This document shows, piece after piece, positions 1 through 10,550 of a stretch of 64,000 nucleotides of DNA. Made by a program: the position numbers and the translations under genes. The notes under the pieces were generated by a model that saw only the letters and a list, made by a program, of their open reading frames with translations, ran no database searches and was not told the origin of the DNA. The DNA is from Ooceraea biroi (taxonomy: Eukaryota; Arthropoda; Insecta; Hymenoptera; Formicidae). The DNA lies in NCBI RefSeq assembly GCF_003672135.1, contig NC_039507.1, positions 7,021,624 to 7,085,623 on the forward strand, read 5' to 3'. Each line of letters starts with the position of its first letter. Positions within the stretch are counted from its first letter, which is position 1.

Positions 1-1119
1 CATTCTCATTCTCATTCCCAAATGAGGATACATCGTAGAATACTCGTGTTGGGTTCCCGATTGCGATTTCCGATACTGAGGGGGACGGGGCGATGGACGA
101 GAAGGAAAGAGAAGAAGGGCGAGCTTCTTAGGACCGGGATCGTCGGTCGCGATCCGAGGCCGACGTTTAGAGACCCAGGAACGTGATGATACGAAATCGT
201 CGAAGACCCGAGAAGAAAGCGGCTGCCTATTAATAAGAAACCCGCGTATCGCAGCGTCGCTTTCCATACGGATCGGATCGATTACCGATCTGGCCCCGAG
301 GAGAGGTTTGCGAATGGCGTGCCCTCCTTACCCCGTGCTCCTTCATCCCCTGATCCGTTATTCCAGCCCCTCTCATTGCCTCCACTCGCAGGACTATCAT
401 TTGTTAAGCTGGACAACTTAGTCCCGTCATTACGAGCAATCACACTTGATTATTTTTGTCTACAGAGCTGTGTGCCACCCTATGCACCCCTCTAGAGATG
501 ATCGGGCCTGCCTGGCTCGAGAGAATAATGCGCGAACGGAGAATGGCGCGAGAAACAAAGAGAGAAAGAGAGAGAAGACAAGGGCGAGAGATACCGCAAC
601 GAGAGGAAAGGGTCTCGCAGAAGGATCGGGCGATCGGGCGCCCATTTCCGCTTGATTGCCGGGATGTGCACCGGGAGAAGCAGGGTGATTTCGTGCGCGT
701 ACGCGCGCACAAATTCAAATTGGGGAATTAGGCGACGAAAATGACCCGGCCACGGAATCATCGATCGCCGATCGGCGAGCGGATCGTCCGAGCGAGCGAC
801 GCGGGATAACGATGCTCTCGATCCGAAAATCGCCGCTGGAACATCCGCGTCGACCGGGTGCGACGTCGCAATTGCTCGATGATAGAGACTTACTAATGAT
901 GATAGGCTTGTGCGTTGGATCGCTGGGATAAAAAGTTGCCTTCGTTTCCGATAGCGTCAGGCACTTGTAAATGCAATAAAAGTGTGCGTTGGTTTGACAA
1001 AACGAGAAAACACCTTTCATGATGCTGTCGTGGCTAATCACATGGCTTTAAATCGCCTTTAATGGGATGCCTTGGCAGGATGTAACAAGCCGATCACTCG
1101 GCTAATTCATAATTTATAA
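1..1119. other. Noncoding stretch, left edge
   Basis: No gene is supported here. The first 17 bases are a short tandem of CATTCT-like units. Positions about 541-615 are purine-rich (GAGA-type) on the plus strand, which opens several short overlapping frames in different phases. That pattern is typical of low-complexity DNA and not of coding sequence. I see no recognisable protein motif on either strand. Confidence 0.6.
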
Positions 1120-1121
1120 TA

Positions 1122-2375
1122 TTAGGAGTATGATTTAGTTTTGAGGGTTTTGCAACAGATGGCCGTAGTGTCAGTTTGTTCCAATAGCTGTTTCCGATAA
1201 CTGTTGTTTCTTACAGTCTTGACATTATCCATGACATTTAGTAGCATTATAGCAATAGATGCAATAACAGTCGTGTTTATATCATCGTAAAAATGCAACT
1301 TCCGAAACAGCATTTTCGACACGCGTTGCTTTTGTTTTTTAATCAAAAGAAAACTGCCGCTGACGGTTATAGAATTCTTGTGGAAACTTGTGGTGATTCT
1401 GCCCCATCAATTAAGACGTGTGAATACTGGTTTAGACGCTTTAAAAGTGGTCATACTGATGTGAAGGACAAAGAACGCTCGGGACAACCAAGAAAGCTTG
1501 AAAATGCAGATTTCCAAGCATTATTGGACGAAAATCCAACAGAATCCACTTCAGAACTTGCCAGAGCATTAAATGTTGATCGTACAACAGTTACGAAACA
1601 TTTACATGAAATGGGAAAAATTCAGAAAGAAGGGAAATGGGTTCGACATGAATTATCGGAAAGTGCCATTGCGAACCGGTTGAACATTTGCATTTCGTTG
1701 ATCGCCAGGCAAAAAAAGAAGAGTCTTTTGTCTCGGATTGTTACTGGGGATGAAAAGTGCATCTATTTTGATAATCCGAAACGCAGAAAATCATGGGTGG
1801 ATCCAGGCGAACCATCAACATCCACTCCGAGACGCAATATTCACGGTTCAAAAGTAATGCTCCGTATTTGGTGGGATAGTGTACTATGAGCTGTTAAATC
1901 CGCATGAGACTGTCACGGCTGATCGTTATCGACACCAATTGTACAAGTTGAAGGAAGCATTGGACCAAAAACGACCAGCAATTGCGAGTAAACGACGGAA
2001 AGTGATTCTTCTTCGTGACAACGCTCGACCTGACGTTGCGTTATCAGTGAAACAAACACTAGTAGAACTTGAATGGCAAGTCTTACCGCACCCCGCGTAT
2101 TCTCCATGCGATTATTATTTGTTCCGGTGGATGCAACACGCTTTAGAGGATACACACTTTGATAATTTGGAAGAAGTGCGAAAATTCGTCGACGAATGGA
2201 TCAACCGAAAAGAAGAGTGATTTTATCGTGGTGGAATCCATCTGTTGCCAGAAAGATGGGAAAAAGTTATAGAAAACGAAGGAAAATATTTTGATTACGG
2301 TATTAATTCATTATCATATTTAAATACATGCGTTTTTGAGCAAAAAAAACCCTCAAAACTAAATCACACCCCTAA
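1122..2375 (+). mobile_element. mariner-family transposon, copy A (defective)
   Basis: A 1254-bp element flanked by TA on both sides (1120-1121 and 2376-2377), the target duplication of Tc1/mariner elements. The ends are inverted repeats of about 30 bp: the left begins TTAGGAGTATGATTTAG and the right, read inward, begins TTAGGGGTGTGATTTAG. Between them lies one broken mariner transposase. The copy at 9296-10548 differs at only about nine sites that I could count by eye; the copy at 38267-39519 is more diverged. Flanking sequences differ among the three, so they are separate insertions and not one segmental duplication. Confidence 0.93.
1293..2298 (+). pseudogene. mariner transposase, broken (copy A)
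   Basis: This would encode a DDE/D transposase of about 343 codons that cuts and rejoins the element at TA sites. The first 198 codons (1293-1889) are open and carry the paired helix-turn-helix DNA-binding region, then the first catalytic motif TGDEKC (TGDEKW is usual). At WWD the frame is lost, apparently through a loss of about 11 bp, and reading resumes one phase away at VYYELL. The second catalytic motif reads RDNARPD instead of HDNARPH. The block before the third Asp reads YSPCDYYLF, four residues shorter than the usual YSPDLAPSDYHLF, so the spacing is D30D and not D34D. An in-frame TGA follows the RKEE residues near the C-terminus, after which the usual mariner tail resumes. The normal terminal stop is read through (GAT TAC). 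No active enzyme can come from this copy. Confidence 0.92.
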
Positions 2376-3501
2376 TACAACATAGAACAACACAGTAAAG
2401 TTTCAGAAAATATCTCGTTGCACGTTATTATAATTACATTTCTCAGTGTCTCAATATTTGCTGCATTCAATTCAACACTTATCGTGCTCTCTAATTCGGC
2501 TTATCAAGACTAAAAATACTTCTGACTAAAATACTTCTGTCACTAATGCTGTAAAACTGGAAATATACCAGACAATAGAAATTACGGTTTTCAGCGGCGC
2601 AAAAATAGAAACACGTGAAACACTTGTAGATAAGACTCGCAAGCTGAATGGGTCCCCAGTTAAACGAATTGGCGGCAATTACAGGCGAGCGAACGATAAA
2701 AAAGGTCCGTTATGACAACTAAACGACCGTAACACGATAATTATCATAATGTCGCGAACAAAGAATACGGAGAAGAGAGTTCGCGCTCTCGGCCGCGAAC
2801 AAGGTATTAACTTTTACGCGCGTGATAATCTCGTCACAGCGAGCCGACGAGCGTTATGCGCCACGATAAGTACGAGAAAATATTCGCAATCGAACATCCG
2901 CGAACGCGCACTCAGGACTTCGTGTAATTATCACGTCGTTAAATACAATTAACGTTATCGGGCCGCGAGATACGCGTGATGCAGGGGCGTCGTACAAGTA
3001 AGTCTTAAAGCGGATTCGCGCGCGAGTTCTGCAGGCGAGAGTCGCGGCGGAATCCGCGAGGGATTCGCGAGGACACAGAAAACGAAAGCGGAAAATGAAA
3101 GCTTGAAGCAGAAGCGGGAGTGAACGCGCAGAATGATTCCTTAAACGAACTTGTCGAGATCCAAATTGGTCTCGCGAGATAATAGGATGATTTTGAGGGA
3201 GACGCTTTTGCTTCGCCAGCGGAAGTTTGGATTTTCACTCGAGGCGATTTCCGGACCGTGTAAATTCGGCTTTAGTAGTATAACGCGCGTCGACAATTCC
3301 GCGAGCGCATGTCGGATGGAATCCTCTTGCGGATTTTTTCTCGAGGGCTGCTGAGAGATAAGAAGGAATCCGCGAGATTATCGCTGCCGTTACAAGCCGT
3401 AAGCTGGCGGCTATGCAAATTCGATTCCGCTTACAGCCGGCGGCGTCTGATATGAGAAACGCGCGCGTAAGTTAAAGACGCCGCGGGAATCGAAGCATTA
3501 A

Positions 3502-3520
3502 GATAATTTAATTAATTATC
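3502..3520. promoter_or_regulatory. TAATTA-rich near-palindrome
   Basis: A 19-bp near-palindrome, GATAATTTAATTAATTATC, contains overlapping TAATTA cores. TAATTA is the binding core of many Antennapedia- and Paired-class homeodomains. One site of this kind is common by chance in AT-rich DNA, so a regulatory role is only a possibility. Confidence 0.2.
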
Positions 3521-3658
3521 GTGGCTGCTTAACACGACGGAACTACGCGAATTTCGCGAGACGCGGCTGGAGGAATCTCCGAGTGTTGCGATTGAGATAA
3601 ACATAAAACAGCCAACCATGAGCGTCGAAAAGCGACGAGATGCTGAGTGCTTCGCAAA

Positions 3659-3675
3659 GAGAGAGAGAGAGAGAG
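3659..3675. repeat. (GA)n microsatellite
   Basis: An uninterrupted GA run. GA/CT runs recur through this window and resemble GAGA-factor binding sequence, but they also arise simply by slippage. Confidence 0.8.
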
Positions 3676-4136
3676 GAAAAAATCCCAAAAATGCATCTTC
3701 TTGTCGCATACCAAAGTCGACGGAGATTCACCATGAAGTTTGAAAGATATCACGGGGTACACGAAGAGGCTAATGAGATCGTTCGCCGACAAACGAGAGG
3801 CACAAGCGGCTCTCCCCTTTTCGTTTTCGAGGACGAGCTCGGGGCTCGAAAGTTGCGTTACTCGCGAAGGGCCTCGTACGCGTATCGGGACCGCGGGGCC
3901 CCACGAAATGAACTTATTAAAAATACAAATAAGCGTGACCGCGCGCCGGGGCCGACGGCGATGCGACACGCATCGCGCGTAATGCGTATTATACGAGGTG
4001 GATAAAACATTGTCCTACCGTGGTGGCGGTTAACCTGCCGTGAAATTGGTAGGAGAGGAGAGTCGGACTGACGGCGCAGCGCCGAACTCGCATTGTCATC
4101 ATCGGCTCGTCTCCGTCGTGCGATAAACGCCCACCA

Positions 4137-4198
4137 ACACGCACACACACACACACACACGTGTATACGCAACGAATGCACGCATGCACGCATGCATA
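4137..4198. repeat. (CA)n run followed by ATGCACGC tandem
   Basis: About ten CA units (to 4161) are followed by roughly three copies of the 8-bp unit ATGCACGC (4175-4198). Both parts are alternating purine-pyrimidine sequence. Confidence 0.85.
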
Positions 4199-6634
4199 TA
4201 ACAGTCACGCACTCGGGAGATGCACGTGCACCTTATGCGAGGAACCTGTAAAGGATCCGGCGGTATCGATCGCCGCGTGTTTGTTCAGGATCCCTGCCAA
4301 TCGTTCCCTTTTCGAGCGCCACTTGAAAATCATATCGCGATCGCATACTTGGTCGTAATCGACGGTTTTTATGTAGAGTTATTTAGTTTTCGTTGCTTTG
4401 GGAATGGAGATTTGCCTTAGATGACTGAAAACTTAAGTGTCTCGAACCCTCTCTAAGAACAGTTGTGATGTCTAGATGTTTAAGTAGATGTTTCCCTTGT
4501 TTTATTTCGTGGCTTAATTTATTTTGACATAAAAGAACCTACGATCATCTAAGATTCGCGAGAGCTACGTGCTTTACAGTCTGAAAGATGAGTTATTTGA
4601 AATTAATGATGCAAGAAATATATAAAAGCGCAGAGATGGAAACGCCTCTCGTATCCAGTGCTCGGATTCAGCGTTTCCTTCGACCATACGCGAACGGCAG
4701 ATTGTGACTTCCGCTCGGTGGTTTCCCTGGAAACTAGAAAGGGAACGGCCTCCGAGGGGAACGGACGGTTATTATTTCTGAGATCTTTATTACGACAATC
4801 GAGAGCCCACCCGTGGGCCATTTCGGCCGTAATTTTCCTCCGCGTCTCTCCCCGCGGTATCCGCAGCGATATCTGAAAACCCATGTTTATTCCCCGTTTC
4901 CCGTGCTCCGTGTCACGTACATCCACTAATTCGTAAATATGCGTATTGTGCGAGCGAAGTGGAATACGTCGCATACCGTGAGATTGCAGATTCCTAGATC
5001 CCGCATCAAGCATCGACTTGCGCAATCATCTTGAATCTCTTTGAATTCCTTCGCTCTTCTTTTCTTCCCTCTCTTTTTCTCTCGTCGAAACCGAGAGCCG
5101 AGATCTCCGAACGCGAAAATCTCGAGGTCTCTCGCTCGGTTATCTCGACGTTCGCCAACGAGCCCGCCGCTGGCTGCATCGTGCGCATTTCACTTCCGGC
5201 GTGTGACACACGTGCGGCTTTGCCGGCGTGAACTCGTTCCTGCATTATCTCTGAAGAGAGAATATTGACTTGACAAACAGCGCGACATCATCCGCTCCGC
5301 AAGCAATATTGTTGAAGACACGTATTGCCGTACACGCGACAGCCGTACGCTATAAATAGCGCGAGCGATAACAGGTAACGTCATCATTATCGTACACGAT
5401 AACGTCGTAATGACACTCTCCGTCTTCAAAGGAAGACAGCCGGGCAATCCTGTCTCACATCTCCGCGCAGCTGTTATAAATTTGATAGAGTGCTCGCGCA
5501 CGAACGCTCGTTCAATTTGCCAGAAGCAGGAGAACCGCAAAGCGGATTCGGCGCCTGTCACTTCCTGTCGGCGACCGCAACCGCTTCCCAGGAGCAATAA
5601 GGGCCGCGAATCCTGGTTTCCACGGAATTCCCGCTCTGGTTTCCGCGCCTCTGAGCCAGTCCTGTTATTAGAGGACATCAAGGAAGCTAGGGAGAACTCG
5701 CGTGGGTGGCCTGCTCGAGGAGCCGTCGCAAACGACGAAAAGATCGGACAAGCGAATGGTTTCCTGGCAGAGAAGGCACTTCCGGATGCGTCGACAAGCA
5801 GTGCGCTTTCGTTGTTCGCTTCAAGTGGAAGATTATTACTCGTTAAGCGGAGCTCGTGGAGAATGTTTCATCTGAAAAATATGTATGTTGCGAATTTCTT
5901 TTATACCGTATTATTGCGAACGGTAAATTGCTTCTTAACGGTAACACCTGTACACGTGTTCCGTACACCGATCGCAAGTAATGATGAGTAATCGAGAAAA
6001 GGAGAGAATGCCCGGTAGACATATTTGGGTAAACTCAATCTCTGATTCAATTGGCCATTTTTTCAAGGCGTTTCAGCTGCATATTTAATAGAGAAGAGAA
6101 AATTCTGGGAAATAAATTCTTTAAGGAAAGGAATAACAAAATAATAGAAAGAAGAAATTATAATAAACGCGCTCGCCATTTTATTCTGATTGAGAGCAAG
6201 CTCAGGACAATGTTTGCAGAGTTTACTGGCGATTTATTCGAAACGCCATGCCTCGATCGTCGTCGCGTCTGTTACGTTAATTCGTTACGTAAATGATACC
6301 ATGGAGAGTTACGTGAAACACGCGGAAACGCCAGTAGTCATTGATCGGCTGCGCGTGCCAGCCAGTCACGTGTTACGAGTTACGTTGATTCGTGGAATTG
6401 AACGTTGGAATTAATTCGGTTTGCAAGTCGATAGTCTCTGGGACGAGCGAGGAATGAGAGAGGAAAGAGGGAAAAGAGAGAATTCGGTACGAGTAATCGA
6501 GCAATCAAAATTGACTGCGAACCGAGAGAATCGAGAGAATCGTGCTCAAGGTCGTAAATCACAAACCGAAACGCTAGGTGCCGATTTAGATGGTATCGGT
6601 TTTACGCTTGTTTGACATTTAATTGAATCCTCCG

Positions 6635-7363
6635 TTAAGGGGGGAGCCTGCTTTAGAACGCTGAAAATAAGGTATATTTTACGAATTTTTTTTGGAGAAA
6701 CTATACAGCGGATCATTATAAAACTTTGATGCATTTATTAGTACATGTTTAAACATAAAAAAAATTATTTTTTTATTTGAATATATCGCTTGTAGAGGTC
6801 GTCCTGGAGAAATCTTAGTGCAGCCGCGTCGCCGGCATTGCAAATTGGTGAGCATTCTCCTGCCTCCAAATTTCGTCTAAACTGAAAAATTGAAATATGT
6901 TCTCGTTATTTATGAATTCCCATCGTCGATGAACCAAAGAGAGAAGAAAAAAGTTGAAAAGTGCCAAAATGGTGGAGCTTAGAACACAAAAGTACGATTT
7001 TTAGGCAAAGGTTTTGAACTTTTTCATGCAAAAATAATTGTTTAACTTAATGTTTTTATGAATATTAAAGGTTCATCGACGATGGAAATTCATAAATAAC
7101 AAGAAAATATTTCAATTTTTCAGTTTGGATGAAATTTGGAGGCAGGAGAATGCTCACCAATTTACAATGCCGGCTGCACTAAGATGCCTCCAGGACGACC
7201 TCTACAGGCGATATATTCAAATAAAAAAATAATTTTGTTTATCTTTAAACATGTACTAATAAATGCATCAAAGTTTTATAATGATCCGCTGTATAGTTTC
7301 TCCAAAAAAAATTCGTAAAATTATACCTTATTTTCAACGTTCTAAAGCAGGCTCCCCCCTTAA
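6635..7363. mobile_element. Foldback/MITE element with ~295-bp inverted arms, TTAA-flanked
   Basis: The left arm (6639-6935) and the right arm (7070-7359) are close reverse complements for about 290-297 bp, separated by about 134 bp of AT-rich spacer. The outer ends read GGGGGGAGCCTGC and its complement. TTAA stands immediately outside both ends (6635-6638 and 7360-7363), which looks like a 4-bp target duplication. TTAA duplications are the hallmark of piggyBac-type elements, so a non-autonomous derivative mobilised by such a transposase is the leading reading. No transposase is encoded: a short open frame at 7136-7318 is just arm sequence. Confidence 0.85.
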
Positions 7364-9293
7364 GAGATAGCGATTCGGTATCGTATTTTCTCGTTGTGAA
7401 TCATTCCGGAGCTCCGATCAGCTGTAACAAGCTTTGCTGGAACTTGGGGGATGCGACGACGGACATCACGGGAGAGTGTATGATTCCGCAAATTAATTAA
7501 ACTTCCATGAGATTAAATTGAGGCTTTGCAGTTAACTGAAGAATTATCTTTCCAAAGCTTTTGATCTTCGCTGCTTCTAACTACCGATTTTGATGTCGTT
7601 TCGAGTTGTTTCAGAACAATCATTCATCTTTTATTCTACTTTGTAAGATATAGTTTATACGATTCTCGCAAAGCTTTACAGGATTACCTTCTTTACGCAA
7701 GTTTAAATTTGTAATTATTCGCTTTTCAATAAATCATTATTTTACCGATTAAAGTTGTCTTGATTAACAAAATTTCTGTTCCTTCTTTTCCTCCTTTATA
7801 AATCAAAATTTCTTTAAAATATTTACATCGCGTTTAATTCGGACCATACCATTACACTTACAATCACATGAATAACGATGCCTATTTATGGGATGCATTC
7901 AGTATCACTTGAAAGGGAATGCAAATGAACGTCTATCGTTCGGCGATTCTCCAGCTCGCATTATCCACCGATCGTGGCGATATCCTCTTCACCTACGTCG
8001 AGAAGATCTCGAGTCTATCACGGACGCTTCGATCCTTATTATCTCTGGCACCAGAGCTACACCCATCAATTTGCGTTTCCATTTCGTGGACGCGGTAACG
8101 TTATCGAGCCGGCGTCGGCGTCGTCGTCGGCGGACCGACCGATCCGACGATCTTCGTCGATCAAGCAGAATCGCATCTCGCGCCTCCAGAAACGTTTTGA
8201 CCGCAAGCGGACTGTTCTATCGGTTTGCTGAACGCCACATCGTGACTCTTGATCGTCCACGCATGCACATGCATGCACGACTGCGTGTGTAGACCTGTAT
8301 GTGGCGGCAGGGCCGGTTTTATACTTCCACCAATGTTACATCGTACAATACGATACCTCGACAGTTTTACTTGCGCAACTTTTTTATTTTTATTTGTGAC
8401 AATAGACAATAGAGAAAAGGCATCTTTACATCAGATCAATATATCATGTGCTACGAATCAATTACTATAATTACTTTTGTTAAATTTAAGAAATTCTGCA
8501 GACAAAATAAGTTTCGCTTTTATTTTGAATACGGATGCAACTGTTATGCGATCGTTTCAAGCTAACTTTTGCGCAAGCCAGCAACATTTTATTTGAAGTG
8601 ACTCAATTCGGAATAATGGATCAGCCTAACTCTGGCTCGACCGGACTTCAACCGACCCTGAATGCAGGTGTGCGCGTCGCAGCCCAACGAAAACACCGTA
8701 GGGGCATCATAGCTACGAGAACACGAGCATCGGTCGTCGTGTTCCTGGTTGCCGCGGGTCGCGAGTAATGATCTGCACTTGCGGTTTCGCTCGGCGATCC
8801 GCATCGCGATTCTCTCGCGCGATGCCGGCGCATGATCTTGTTGGTTTAACGATATTACCGATAATTTGACAATCGGCCGTCGCGCGCCCATCGTCGTTCC
8901 CGCCACCATTAAACCACCACATGCATCTCCATTATACCGCACCGCACGTTCGCGCTCGATCGGAGGAGCTGCGCTCGCAGACGAGGTTCGCGAAATTCGA
9001 GCGCAAATCAGCACCTCGCGCGAAAGAATCGTCGGATCGACGAACGTATAAAATCTCTTTTCTCGATCCATCTTCGATCCGTATCCGTAAACGCTCGGGT
9101 TACATAAAACCACGCGGTTTACCGCGCCGGAAAGCCGCCTCGAGAGAAGCCAACGGTGCTATCGCTCCTTTCCATCGCGAACGAAACTGGCAGAACGATG
9201 AATATGTAATGCAATGAAATCTAGCAACACAGATCGGACTCGTCAGTCGCTCGCATGAGTGGCGATTGCTGGCCAAGAGCCAGCACAATAATT
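7364..9293. other. Noncoding stretch between two elements
   Basis: No gene is supported. The left part (7400-7900) is AT-rich. The right part (7950-9230) is CpG-rich and has several short overlapping open frames with no recognisable domain. ATGCATGC-like words cluster at about 8262-8280. Confidence 0.55.
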
Positions 9294-9295
9294 TA

Positions 9296-10548
9296 TTAGG
9301 AGTGTGATTTAGTTCTGAGGGTTTTGCAACGGATGGCTGTAGTGTCAGTTTGTTCCAATAGCTGTTTCCGATAACTGTTGTTTCTTACAGTCTTGACATT
9401 ATCCATGACATTTAGTAGCATTATAGCAATAGATGCAATAACAGTCGTGTTTATATCATCGTAAAAATGCAACTTCCGAAACAGCATTTTCGACACGCGT
9501 TGCTTTTGTTTTTTAATCAAAAGAAAACTGCCGCTGACGGTTATAGAATTCTTGTGGAAACTTGTGGTGATTCTGCCCCATCAATTAAGACGTGTGAATA
9601 CTGGTTTAGACGCTTTAAAAGTGGTCATACTGATGTGAAGGACAAAGAACGCTCGGGACAACCAAGAAAGCTTGAAAATGCAGATTTGCAAGCATTATTG
9701 GACGAAAATCCAACAGAATCCACTTCAGAACTTGCCAGAGCATTAAATGTTGATCGTACAACAGTTACGAAACATTTACATGAAATGGGAAAAATTCAGA
9801 AAGAAGGGAAATGGGTTCGACATGAATTATCGGAAAGTGCCATTGCGAACCGGTTGAACATTTGCATTTCGTTGATCGCCAGGCAAAAAAAGAAGAGTCT
9901 TTTGTCTCAGATTGTTACTGGGGATGAAAAGTGCATCTATTTTGATAATCCGAAACGCAGAAAATCATGGGTGGATCCAGGCGAACCATCAACATCCACT
10001 CCGAGACGCAATATTCACGGTTCAAAAGTAATGCTCCGTATTTGGTGGGATAGTGTACTATGAGCTGTTAAATCCGCATGAGACTGTCACGGCTGATCGT
10101 TATCGACACCAATTGTACAAGTTGAAGGAAGCATTGGACCAAAAACGACCAGCAATTGCGAGTAAACGACGGAAAGTGATTCTTCTTCGTGACAACGCTC
10201 GACCTGACGTTGCGTTATCAGTGAAACAAACACTAGTAGAACTTGAATGGCAAGTCTTACCGCACCCCGCGTATTCTCCATGCGATTATTATTTGTTCCG
10301 GTGGATGAAACACGCTTTAGAGGATACACACTTTCATAATTTGGAAGAAGTGCGAAAATTCGTCGACGAATGGATCAACCGAAAAGAAGAGTGATTTTAT
10401 CGTGGTGGAATCCATCTGTTGCCAGAAAGATGGGAAAAAGTTATAGAAAACGAAGGAAAATATTTTGATTACGGTATTAATTCATTATCATATTTAAATA
10501 CATGCGTTTTTGAGCAAAAAAACCCTCAAAACTAAATCACACCCCTAA
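9296..10548 (+). mobile_element. mariner-family transposon, copy B (defective)
   Basis: A 1253-bp element with TA on both sides (9294-9295 and 10549-10550) and the same roughly 30-bp inverted ends as the copy at 1122. Differences from that copy that I counted: four in the first 55 bp, one each near codons 71 and 149, two in the 3' half of the transposase, and one base of length in an A-run near the right end. Confidence 0.93.
9467..10472 (+). pseudogene. mariner transposase, broken (copy B)
   Basis: This is the same gene as at 1293-2298, with identical lesions. The frame is lost after WWD at about 10053. The catalytic block is shortened to YSPCDYYLF, which gives D30D spacing. An in-frame TGA follows RKEE, and the final stop is lost (GAT TAC). 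Copy B has KHALED where copy A has QHALED, and HFHN where copy A has HFDN. The first 198 codons are open. Sharing every inactivating change with copy A means the lesions predate the split of the two copies. Confidence 0.92.
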
Positions 10549-10550
10549 TA

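Larger units (their letters stand above)
2378..6634. other. Noncoding stretch with simple repeats
   Basis: No gene is supported. The stretch alternates between CpG-rich and AT-rich sequence. Landmarks are a near-palindromic TAATTA-rich site at 3502-3520, a GA run at 3659-3675, and CA and ATGCACGC tandems at about 4137-4198. A 193-codon open frame at 5410-5991 has no recognisable domain and overlaps an open frame on the other strand. I treat it as chance. Confidence 0.55.

Noticed and set aside
1122..1346. Minus-strand 74-codon frame repeated in all three plus-strand mariners
   Set aside because: It is the antisense of the element's left end and transposase start; its conservation is explained by copy identity.
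5410..5991. 193-codon plus-strand open frame with ATG
   Set aside because: No recognisable domain, an open frame on the opposite strand overlaps it, and one frame of this length is expected by chance in 64 kb read in six frames.
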